Shown in pieces: positions 1 to 5,676 of a stretch of DNA of 19,457 nt. Positions within the stretch are counted from its first letter, which is position 1, and every line of letters begins with the position of its first letter. The notes under the pieces are model-generated. The model saw only the letters and a program-made list of their open reading frames with translations. It was not told where the DNA came from and ran no database searches. The position numbers and the translations under genes are program-made. Origin of the DNA: an uncultured Duncaniella sp. (GTDB lineage: Bacteria; Bacteroidota; Bacteroidia; Bacteroidales; Muribaculaceae); assembly GCA_910577335.1 (NCBI GenBank), contig CAJTMJ010000050.1:1-19457 (forward strand). Reading direction: 5' to 3'.

Positions 1-80
1 ATAGGTGCCAGTCCTAATTTTGTTTTGCCTCAAAAAGTTTTATCGGACAGCAATATTTTATTATGATTGTTGTCATTGGT
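1..80. other. Short non-coding flank at the window edge
   Basis: This AT-rich stretch lies downstream of the recombinase gene, which reads toward it. I see no hairpin followed by a U tract and no open frame of note. It is cut by the window edge, so it may belong to a larger intergenic region. Confidence 0.4.
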
Positions 81-713
81 TTAATTGTTAGTCATTGCGG
101 CAACCCTGCGGATAGTTGTTACAGAGGTACCAGTGATTTTACTTATATTTCTGAGGCTATAACCTCTTCTTAGTAGTCGTAACTCCTCGGCATATTCCTC
201 TTTGTAGGCTTCGATGGATTTGGTGTAACCGTCCTTGCGTCCTACCTTACCACCGTTGGCACGATAGTTATTGTAACCGCTCTGCATACGGCTTCTGATA
301 AGACTGCGCTCCATAGCGTTGAATTGGGCGAGAATACCAAGAACCAAGGTGGCTATCGGGTTGACCCTCCCATCGGGAAGCATGGTCTCAAGGGCATTTT
401 GAAGGATGAAAACCGATATCCCACGCTCGGTGAAAGTCTCAATGAGTTGAAGGAAGTCAACGGCTCGACGGCTCAGACGGCTACACTCATAGATGAGGAT
501 TTTGTCAATCTTATGCTTACTGGTGTAGTCGAGAAGTTCAGTCATGGCTTGACGCTCTTCTACCTTCTTCGCTCCGCTAATTTTCTCTGAGAACTCTTTG
601 ACTACTTCATAACCTTGGCGAGAGGCATACTCTCGTAGGTCATGAAGTTGACGGTCATAGTCTTGTGAAGAGGTAGAAACGCGAGCATAGATAACAACCT
701 TGGTATTTTCCAT
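81..713 (-). CDS. Small serine recombinase (resolvase/invertase family)
   Basis: The protein (210 aa) is a DNA site-specific recombinase of the small serine family, whose members form a covalent 5'-phosphoserine intermediate and act as resolvases or invertases. The N-terminus carries the catalytic signature YARVSTSSQ with nucleophile Ser13 and Arg11. The LIYECSRLSR block near residue 75 and the AQFNAMERSLIRSR block near residues 130-143, which leads into the dimer helix, also fit the family. The C-terminal part (about 160-207) looks like the helix-turn-helix that reads the crossover site. Length is normal for the family, and nothing looks truncated. It is the second gene of a leftward pair, 12 bp after the small unknown gene at 726-1034. 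Whether it resolves cointegrates, inverts a segment or moves an island is not visible here. The recombinase call is firm; its target is unknown. Confidence 0.92.
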   Translation of the reverse strand: MENTKVVIYARVSTSSQDYDRQLHDLREYASRQGYEVVKEFSEKISGAKKVEERQAMTELLDYTSKHKIDKILIYECSRLSRRAVDFLQLIETFTERGISVFILQNALETMLPDGRVNPIATLVLGILAQFNAMERSLIRSRMQSGYNNYRANGGKVGRKDGYTKSIEAYKEEYAEELRLLRRGYSLRNISKITGTSVTTIRRVAAMTNN

Positions 714-725
714 TCTCAGAGATGA

Positions 726-1034
726 TTAGGCAGTGAAACCATACTCTTTGTTAACTCGCTCCTCGTAGTCATCTGTGCGCTCCACAAGGCTGTCAATGAC
801 ATTCACCAGTTCATCGAAGTAAACATCCTCGACAGTCTTTCCAGTTTTCCTGAGAACGACGCGGAATGTGTCATGTCCTTCGTCATAGATGACCTCTACC
901 CAGCCTTTGTACTTGAAGCCCTGCACCTTGAAGGCGAGACCTCGGTTGTCCGAGAGGCGGGTCGGCGAGTTGAAACCCCACGACCATATTACCATGAGTT
1001 GAGAGCGGAGGATTGACAGGATGTATTCAGCCAT
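726..1034 (-). CDS. Small protein of unknown function upstream of the recombinase
   Basis: This 102-aa protein is not one I can name. The first half is basic and aromatic, with a run of alternating hydrophobic and polar residues from about 33 to 65 that reads as beta-strands. The second half (about 68-102) is acidic and predicted helical. There is no signal peptide or transmembrane segment. The start is the ATG at 1034, about 26 nt downstream of the predicted transcription start from the -7 box at 1067-1074. It is the first gene of a two-gene leftward operon with the recombinase. Similar small proteins accompany recombinases in Bacteroidales mobile elements, so an accessory role is possible, but that is inference from context only. 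Confidence 0.7.
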   Translation of the reverse strand: MAEYILSILRSQLMVIWSWGFNSPTRLSDNRGLAFKVQGFKYKGWVEVIYDEGHDTFRVVLRKTGKTVEDVYFDELVNVIDSLVERTDDYEERVNKEYGFTA

Positions 1035-1066
1035 ATTCTTGATATTATCGGTTAATTATCACCCTG

Positions 1067-1098
1067 CAAAGTTACATCTAAAGTTAAGCGATTCCAAA
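1067..1098 (-). promoter_or_regulatory. Bacteroidota promoter for the leftward recombinase operon
   Basis: On the minus strand the -7 box reads TAACTTTG (1074 to 1067) and a perfect TTTG -33 box lies at 1098 to 1095. The 20-bp spacing matches the Bacteroidota sigma consensus TTTG-N19-21-TAnnTTTG. The predicted transcript starts near 1060, about 26 nt before the ATG at 1034. Confidence 0.8.
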
Positions 1099-1121
1099 TT
1101 TCTTCAGCTAACTAAAGTTAA
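1078..1121. repeat. Direct repeat CTAAAGTTAA, candidate operator pair
   Basis: The 10-mer CTAAAGTTAA occurs at 1078-1087 and again at 1112-1121, 34 bp apart. The first copy lies between the -33 and -7 boxes of the leftward promoter. The second lies 16 bp before the -33 box of the rightward promoter. That placement suits a binding site for the XRE-type regulator encoded at 1181, but the link is inference. Confidence 0.45.
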
Positions 1122-1136
1122 TTCATGCTGAGAAAA

Positions 1137-1167
1137 TTGATATTCCGCGTTAATTTAGCTACCTTTG
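1137..1167 (+). promoter_or_regulatory. Bacteroidota promoter for the XRE regulator
   Basis: A TTG -33 box at 1137-1139 and a TACCTTTG -7 box at 1160-1167 are separated by 20 bp, matching the Bacteroidota consensus. The predicted start is near 1174, so the mRNA has a leader of only a few nucleotides before the ATG at 1181. Confidence 0.75.
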
Positions 1168-1180
1168 CGGTATATAACCG

Positions 1181-1492
1181 ATGGATATGGACACTAAGAC
1201 ACTTTCAAACCGCGTCAAAGAACTCTGTACAGAGCAAGGAATCACGCTCAAGGAGCTATCAGAAAAGATGGGAATAAAGCCCGAATCTCTAAGCCGTGCG
1301 CTCAATGGTAATCCCCAGCTTTCGACCTTGGAAAATATTGCCAAAGCCCTTGGAGTAGGAGTAGCCGAGTTATTAACTGGTGGGCGGTCTTATAAACCGT
1401 TGACCTCGGAATTTACTGCACTGGTAGTCGATGATGGGAAAACTTATCTCTTTCATTCTAAATCGGGTTTGAAGGATTGGCTAAATCAGTGA
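1181..1492 (+). CDS. XRE/Cro-CI type helix-turn-helix regulator
   Basis: This 103-aa protein has a classic HTH_3 domain at about residues 8-66. The ITLKELSEKMGIKPESLSRAL stretch is the helix-turn-helix, and the STLENIAKALGVGVAELL stretch is the typical last helices of the fold. A short tail (about 72-103) of beta character follows; it may serve in dimerisation or ligand sensing. The start at 1181 has a second in-frame ATG two codons later. The gene is divergent from the recombinase operon and shares its promoter region, so autoregulation and control of the recombinase are likely but inferred. Its 3' end overlaps the 3' end of the convergent gene at 1486-2010 by 7 bp. Confidence 0.88.
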   Translation: MDMDTKTLSNRVKELCTEQGITLKELSEKMGIKPESLSRALNGNPQLSTLENIAKALGVGVAELLTGGRSYKPLTSEFTALVVDDGKTYLFHSKSGLKDWLNQ

Positions 1493-2010
1493 TTACTCTT
1501 CTTGATGAAATCAAGAGCCTCCTTAGTGAAGTATTGTTCAGGGAGATAGGGGCAAACCTCTGGGATGAACGTCTCGACACAATCAAGTTCATTGTGTCTG
1601 AGAATGTAGACTGTACCCTCGTCTCCCACAGACTTATGCCACTTGAACTGATTGCTGAATGCCTCACTTGTAAGGGGATGAGGCTCATTGGGTGTTACGG
1701 CTTGCAAGGCATCTGCTAAACTTTCATAAGCCTCTTGGAGTGCCTCTATCTCATACAATAGTGCCTTCATTTCTTCGGGTGTCATATCATTGGAACACTC
1801 AAAGGGTACTCGTTCAAGGATGTCGCTGTTTTCATCTGAGGTGAGAGCTTCAAACGGTTTCTCTAACTGTATCTGTCCAATAAAAGAGTCTGCAAGAGCT
1901 TCCAATTCATCAGATTTGAAGAGGAGGAAGTTGGCGAGATTCTTATTTATCTGCGCCTTGGTAAAGAACTTAGAGATTCTTTTTGATTTGGTTGTTTTGT
2001 TTTTTGTCAT
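1486..2010 (-). CDS. Hypothetical acidic protein, no recognised domain
   Basis: I do not recognise this 174-aa protein. It opens with a basic stretch (MTKNKTTKSKRISKFFTKAQ), continues with an acidic, probably helical middle (about 30-110), and ends with a short mixed region rich in aromatic residues. There is no signal peptide or membrane segment. The frame stays open further upstream to 2061, but the ATG at 2010 is preferred. The predicted transcription start from the -7 box at 2073-2080 is near 2066, which would leave the longer form with almost no leader. The gene converges on the XRE regulator, overlapping its stop by 7 bp. Function is unknown. Confidence 0.7.
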   Translation of the reverse strand: MTKNKTTKSKRISKFFTKAQINKNLANFLLFKSDELEALADSFIGQIQLEKPFEALTSDENSDILERVPFECSNDMTPEEMKALLYEIEALQEAYESLADALQAVTPNEPHPLTSEAFSNQFKWHKSVGDEGTVYILRHNELDCVETFIPEVCPYLPEQYFTKEALDFIKKSNH

Positions 2011-2072
2011 ACAGATGTAAATTCTTGCTGTCAATCCAGACAACGGACTATCCGTGGTCATCGTTGACAGTG

Positions 2073-2105
2073 CAAAGTTAGCACCACCGTCCCCGATTTA
2101 TCGGG
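2073..2105 (-). promoter_or_regulatory. -7 box with an overlapping palindromic operator candidate
   Basis: On the minus strand a TAACTTTG -7 box reads 2080 to 2073. No good -33 box is seen at the expected distance. Instead a 14-bp palindrome, CCCGAT-TT-ATCGGG, occupies 2092-2105 where the -33 box should lie. A weak promoter with a regulator site over the -33 region would explain this; the binding protein is unknown. Confidence 0.5.
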
Positions 2106-2111
2106 TATCAA

Positions 2112-2147
2112 TAAAAAACAAGCTGACATAGTTTGCACTATATCAGC
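2112..2147 (-). terminator. Intrinsic terminator of the 2188-3069 gene
   Basis: Read on the minus strand, an 11-bp stem (2147-2137 with 2132-2122, one U-G pair) closes a GCAA tetraloop. It is followed a few bases later by a U6 run (2118-2113). It begins 41 bp past the stop of the leftward gene at 2188, in the right orientation to end its transcript. Confidence 0.75.
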
Positions 2148-2187
2148 AGATTACAACTTTGATTTTTGGAACGATTCGGGAACGGGG

Positions 2188-3069
2188 TCAGAAAGTTCTG
2201 ATGAAGTCTTTCCAAGGGTCTCTAATTTGCTCTTGGAAAGCACGTTGAGACTTGGTTAAGGTTTCAAGAACTTCGGGAGATGGAATCAGCACCCTTTTCT
2301 TATAGGTCGTTTGTGGCACGCGAAAATAATCACATAAAATTCTCATACCCTCCGAGAAGCCTGCATTCAGACCTTTAGTGCCAGGGTAGTCACATAAGAA
2401 TTTAGCTATGATAACAGCTCTTCTGTAATGGTCTTTCTCGGTGCTGATTCCCCATGCCTTATTAAGCCGACTCAAATCCTTTCGGAAAGTTGACATCGCT
2501 TCCTTAGCCTTTTCAGAAAGTAATTTTGATAGTTCCTGGTCTTGCTTAGTCCACTTGGTTTCAACCGTGCCATTCTTCTTTTCCCTCATCTTAGTAGATG
2601 TGCGCCATATAGAAAGAATCCCATCAACAATATGCTTTAACGGTTGAAAACTCAAACTGTCAATCTTCTTTTTGACCCTCGCACGACTATACTGGTCTCG
2701 AATGGAATAAAGATAATAGAACGCCAACCTTATATCATCCTCAGAAGCATTCTCGTCTGCAAAAGAAATCTTCCCCTCTTTAAGAAGACACAGAGCGGCA
2801 TCAGATAAAATCTCACTCTCATAGAATGTGTTCTCTATCTCCGCAATGCTCTCCCATTCCTCTATTTTCTCATCTCCATCATAGACCAAGGTATTTAGCT
2901 CACGCTTCTTGTCCTCCAAAATACGTTGATAGGATGTTTCATCCTCGTATTCATCTCTGCTCATAAAGATATAATCAGTTATCTGCTCTCCATAGATGGG
3001 ACAGACATACCGCAATCTCACTGTATATCGGAGCTGAGGATGGGGGTATGTATCGAGATAGAGTGGCAT
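2188..3069 (-). CDS. Hypothetical protein, possibly an integration-associated accessory protein
   Basis: I do not recognise this 293-aa protein. The first 60 or so residues are beta-rich and tyrosine-rich. The remainder is charged and helical, with a lysine-rich region around 140-200. The C-terminal segment (about 240-293) contains short helices that could be DNA-binding, including a TYKKR motif, but no clear helix-turn-helix is visible. There is no signal peptide or transmembrane segment. The ATG at 3069 lies about 14 nt after the predicted transcription start from the -7 box at 3090-3097. It forms a single-gene unit, ending at the terminator at 2112-2147. Function is unknown. Confidence 0.72.
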   Translation of the reverse strand: MPLYLDTYPHPQLRYTVRLRYVCPIYGEQITDYIFMSRDEYEDETSYQRILEDKKRELNTLVYDGDEKIEEWESIAEIENTFYESEILSDAALCLLKEGKISFADENASEDDIRLAFYYLYSIRDQYSRARVKKKIDSLSFQPLKHIVDGILSIWRTSTKMREKKNGTVETKWTKQDQELSKLLSEKAKEAMSTFRKDLSRLNKAWGISTEKDHYRRAVIIAKFLCDYPGTKGLNAGFSEGMRILCDYFRVPQTTYKKRVLIPSPEVLETLTKSQRAFQEQIRDPWKDFIRTF

Positions 3070-3089
3070 ATATTAGAAATATCAGAGTG

Positions 3090-3097
3090 CAAATTTA
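3090..3097 (-). promoter_or_regulatory. -7 box for the leftward 2188-3069 gene
   Basis: The minus strand reads TAAATTTG from 3097 to 3090, a match to TAnnTTTG. A consensus -33 box is not seen 19-21 bp upstream, so the call rests on the -7 box and its position before the start codon. Confidence 0.45.
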
Positions 3098-3129
3098 AGC
3101 ATTTTAAGCCAATAATCAGAAGATTATAC

Positions 3130-3159
3130 TTGCCCCCTCAGAAAAATTTCGTAATTTTG
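3130..3159 (+). promoter_or_regulatory. Bacteroidota promoter for the structured RNA and downstream operon
   Basis: A TTG at 3130-3132 and TAATTTTG at 3152-3159 are separated by 19 bp, matching the Bacteroidota consensus. The predicted start is near 3166. That is about 22 nt before the structured RNA at 3188 and about 330 nt before the first start codon, a very long leader if the operon is read from here. Confidence 0.7.
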
Positions 3160-3187
3160 TACAGTTATTGGCTTAGTAGCCATTGAC

Positions 3188-3418
3188 AAGACATATAGGA
3201 AAGTGTTTAGGCTTTTCTTGACGATGCAAAATCACCACCTTTGCTAATCGGAGTCAGGAAATGCGTAACGCTCTCCCCATAGTTGCATATTGAGACAACA
3301 CGTCGATAATATACGCTGTGGGTGAGTTGCATCGCGTATAATATCGACTCCGTGGCTTGTGGTGAGCCTGCATCGTAGATAAAATGCCGATTGCAGCTCA
3401 CTCTTTTTTATATGTCTT
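3188..3418 (+). ncRNA. Candidate structured RNA closed by a 16-bp stem
   Basis: The 231-nt stretch folds into a closed multi-helix RNA. Closing stem: 3188-3203 pairs with 3403-3418 over 16 positions, the outer ten perfect and two inner pairs G-U. Hairpin A: 3214-3222 pairs with 3253-3261, with GAT/ATC (3223-3225/3247-3249) and GCAAA/TTTGC inside; its loop is ATCACCACC. Hairpin B: 3302-3316 pairs with 3334-3348 with one A-A mismatch, extended outward by CAC/GTG and ACAA/TTGT. Hairpin C: GTGAGC at 3362-3367 pairs with GCTCAC at 3396-3401, with TGCA/TGCA and TCG/CGA above. A 7-nt match (TCACCAC 3232-3238 with GTGGTGA 3359-3365) and CTCTCCC (3271-3277) with GGGTGAG (3320-3326, one mismatch) are possible pseudoknots. 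No credible open frame covers it. The layout recalls a retron msr-msd (flanking repeats, short hairpin, long hairpin), but no reverse transcriptase gene is present. A cis-acting leader is the main alternative. Confidence 0.65.
3362..3408 (+). terminator. Terminator-like hairpin C with U tract, end of the RNA or attenuator
   Basis: A 13-bp interrupted stem (3362-3375 with 3388-3401) is followed by TCTTTTTT (3402-3409), the form of an intrinsic terminator. The same U tract can pair with 3198-3203 in the closing stem, so termination and long-range closure may compete. It lies about 85 nt before the first operon gene. Confidence 0.55.
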
Positions 3419-3494
3419 AAATATGTTAAACCGTAAGCTGTCCGATTGAGCTGATAAGGACATTGTTAGGAGATATCTTTGTTTGCTCACTAAT

Positions 3495-4205
3495 ATGTCG
3501 GATTATACAAAACAACTGCAAGCGGTTTTTGAGGAACTAGTGAGACTTCAAACATTACAGCCTCAATATCATCATTCCATTGAAATTCTACATTCTTCCG
3601 ATGAATTTCAAGAGGGGGAACATTGCTATTTCTTCTCAAATGTAGGTCGTGTCTTAACAAATCGTCCGCAGATAGGTATAGGATTTAAGTTTTCTAACGA
3701 ACAAGAAAATCAGTTTAAGGAGCTCAATATATTCTCTGAGTTTGTGCGTAATAACGAAGACGCGAACACTATCTGTTACGACATTACACTAACAGATGAT
3801 GCTATTAAAGCAGCTTATGTTTTCAAAGAAGTGGTAGAGAATATCTTTGTTCCACATACCATGCCAATTCTTATTACCACCACAAATAAGAATTACATCC
3901 GTGATAAAAAATCACTTAAAGCATTCTTTGCGAATCATCTGCCAATGATGTTTTGCTTTGACCTACCGAAATCTACAAATCTGAGTCAAATAAAGACGCA
4001 GTTCTCGAAAACGAAATCTACTGTTGAGAAATATGGGTTTGGAGAGGTTGAATTCTTAGAGAAGGAGAAATGTGTAAAGGGATATTATCAACCAACGGAA
4101 GAACCTACTGGATTCTTTGCCTCAATAAAGCACGGGGGAAAAATGGGTGATTGTGAAGGAGAACTCATACAGTTACTTTCCCTATGTTATGATTCATTCA
4201 AATAA
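3495..4205 (+). CDS. Unknown cytosolic protein, first gene of the SPFH/Sel1 operon
   Basis: I do not recognise this 236-aa protein. It reads as a mixed alpha/beta soluble domain without signal peptide or membrane segment. The middle (about 95-160) alternates strands and helices, with a SLKAFFANHLPMMFCFDLP segment. The ATG at 3495 is preferred, but the frame opens at a TTG at 3483, ten bases after an AGGAGA that would suit that start better. A TATCTTTG box at 3474-3481 resembles a -7 element without a well-spaced -33 box. The gene is 6 bp before the SPFH gene and clearly in its operon, so its product may be the soluble partner of that membrane module. That role is inferred from position only. 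Confidence 0.72.
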   Translation: MSDYTKQLQAVFEELVRLQTLQPQYHHSIEILHSSDEFQEGEHCYFFSNVGRVLTNRPQIGIGFKFSNEQENQFKELNIFSEFVRNNEDANTICYDITLTDDAIKAAYVFKEVVENIFVPHTMPILITTTNKNYIRDKKSLKAFFANHLPMMFCFDLPKSTNLSQIKTQFSKTKSTVEKYGFGEVEFLEKEKCVKGYYQPTEEPTGFFASIKHGGKMGDCEGELIQLLSLCYDSFK

Positions 4206-4211
4206 GATGAT

Positions 4212-5306
4212 ATGGCATTAGTCGAAGTGATAAAATGGGAAGCATCAACTTCCGAACTGGTTCACAAATTCCAAGTGAATGACCTTAAACTTGGGTCACA
4301 GCTTGTGGTATATCCGAGTCAGACAGCTTTCTTTGTTAAGGGTGGTCAGATACTGGATGAGTTTATCAGTGGTACTTTCACCATAAAATCTGAAAACATT
4401 CCGCTCCTTAGCAAACTGACAAATCTTCCGTTTGGTGGAGAATCACCATTCCAAGCTGAAGTATGGTTTGTAAACCAAGTATCTCTTCTTGACTGCAAAT
4501 GGGGCACTCCCTCTCCCATTCAGATAGAAGACCCCAAATATGGTGTGATTGTCCCCATCCGTGCTTTTGGTCAATACGGCTTTCATATAAGCAACCCGAG
4601 GGTGTTCTTGGAAAAGTTTGTAGGTAATATGCCTTCATTCGCTACGCAGAAGGTCTCTGATTATTTCAGAGGAGTCATATTATCCAAACTTACAAACATA
4701 ATCACTGAAAAGCTATATGCCGACAATCTGTCAGTGGTCAATATCAATACTCATGTCGAGGCTATTGGTGCTTATGCCAAGGAAAAACTTGCAGAAGTGT
4801 TCACTGATTATGGCATTACTTTTGAGATGTTCCAGACAATAGCAATCTCAGTCGATGAAAACGATGCAAGTTTCAAAAGATTGAAGGATACCAAGGACTC
4901 TCTTGCCCGAATTAACATCATGGGGAAAGAGAATTATCAGATGGAGCGTAGCTTTGATGTGCTTGAAGGTGCTGCTGAAAACAGTGGAGGTTTGGCAGGC
5001 GCAGCCGTCGGTATCGGTGCAGGATTGGGTATCGGAAAACAGATTGGTGATATTGTCAATCAGAATCTGAACGTAGCCCCACAAGAAATGCAGCCTCTCC
5101 CAAGGGTATCTTTTTATGTGGGTGTTAACGGTCAACCGCAGGGTCCGTTTGATTTGACTGTTTTGCGAAACGCTTGCCAAGGTGGTCAGTATTCGGCAAC
5201 AACGCTTGTATGGCGCAAAGGAATGACGGAATGGAAACAAATGAGTGAAGTTCCCGAATTTGCCGATATTTTTGAGGATTGTCCACCTCCACTCCCTCAA
5301 ATCTAA
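4212..5306 (+). CDS. SPFH-domain protein with C-terminal GYF_2 domain (YdjI/virion-core-like)
   Basis: The 364-aa protein belongs to the SPFH/YdjI family, sometimes annotated as virion core protein-like. SPFH proteins form membrane-associated oligomeric scaffolds. The SPFH part spans about 25-235: strands with PSQTAFFVKGGQI, an IPIQIEDPKYG-type region around 101-110, and a helical stretch before FEMFQTIAISVDEND. A Gly/Ala-rich linker (about 254-276) could touch a membrane. The tail (about 299-352) is a GYF_2 domain, with YVGVNGQPQGPF and the closing WRKGMTEWK typical of it; such domains bind proline-rich or zinc-ribbon partners. In other bacteria this family often sits beside zinc-ribbon membrane proteins, as here with the gene at 5664. 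The gene starts 6 bp after its upstream neighbour and ends 10 bp before the next. The fold call is firm; the biological role is not. Confidence 0.88.
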   Translation: MALVEVIKWEASTSELVHKFQVNDLKLGSQLVVYPSQTAFFVKGGQILDEFISGTFTIKSENIPLLSKLTNLPFGGESPFQAEVWFVNQVSLLDCKWGTPSPIQIEDPKYGVIVPIRAFGQYGFHISNPRVFLEKFVGNMPSFATQKVSDYFRGVILSKLTNIITEKLYADNLSVVNINTHVEAIGAYAKEKLAEVFTDYGITFEMFQTIAISVDENDASFKRLKDTKDSLARINIMGKENYQMERSFDVLEGAAENSGGLAGAAVGIGAGLGIGKQIGDIVNQNLNVAPQEMQPLPRVSFYVGVNGQPQGPFDLTVLRNACQGGQYSATTLVWRKGMTEWKQMSEVPEFADIFEDCPPPLPQI

Positions 5307-5316
5307 ATACACTAAT

Positions 5317-5676
5317 ATGAAAAAAGCTATTCTTATCACGTCTGCTATATTGCTGACATTGAACATTATCTTTGGGCTTATTCTGTCTTCTTACGATTGG
5401 TTCAACGTAGCTGTGTCAAGTGGAATAATCATTCTCACAGTCTTTCTGTGTCTTCTTGCTGACAGAGCTACGATTAAAGACGGCTTCAAAGTATCGCTCT
5501 TAGTATTATTCTTCATAATCGGGCTGATACAGTATATTTTGGCTGTTTTCATGCCCTCGGCATTTACTGACAACTGGATATTCATAGCCATTATAGTTCT
5601 TTTCGGCATAGAGGCGATATTACTGACGTGCGCCAACATTGTATCTAAAAAGTCAAATGAGTCATGGAAACGATAA
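5317..5676 (+). CDS. Small four-helix membrane protein
   Basis: This 119-aa protein is almost entirely hydrophobic, with four predicted transmembrane helices at about 4-27, 31-50, 59-80 and 87-108, and a charged tail (SKKSNESWKR). The ATG at 5317 is chosen because it places MKKAILI at the N-terminus, as expected for a membrane protein. An upstream in-frame ATG at 5245 would add residues lying inside the SPFH gene. It starts 10 bp after the SPFH stop and overlaps the start of the following gene by 13 bp, so translational coupling is likely. The protein probably sits in the inner membrane with the other operon products; no family is recognised. Confidence 0.82.
   Translation: MKKAILITSAILLTLNIIFGLILSSYDWFNVAVSSGIIILTVFLCLLADRATIKDGFKVSLLVLFFIIGLIQYILAVFMPSAFTDNWIFIAIIVLFGIEAILLTCANIVSKKSNESWKR

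Noticed and set aside
3188..3418. Retron (msr-msd with reverse transcriptase)
   Set aside because: The RNA layout is retron-like, but none of the neighbouring proteins has the reverse transcriptase fold or its YxDD motif, so only a candidate structured RNA is reported.
42..3446. 10-bp inverted pair ATCGGACAGC (42-51) and GCTGTCCGAT (3437-3446) as island ends
   Set aside because: The match does not extend beyond ten bases and such pairs arise by chance over several kilobases; no recombination signature supports it.
5245..5676. Longer start for the small membrane protein at 5245
   Set aside because: The extension lies inside the SPFH gene and adds a non-typical N-terminus; the ATG at 5317 gives a normal membrane protein start.
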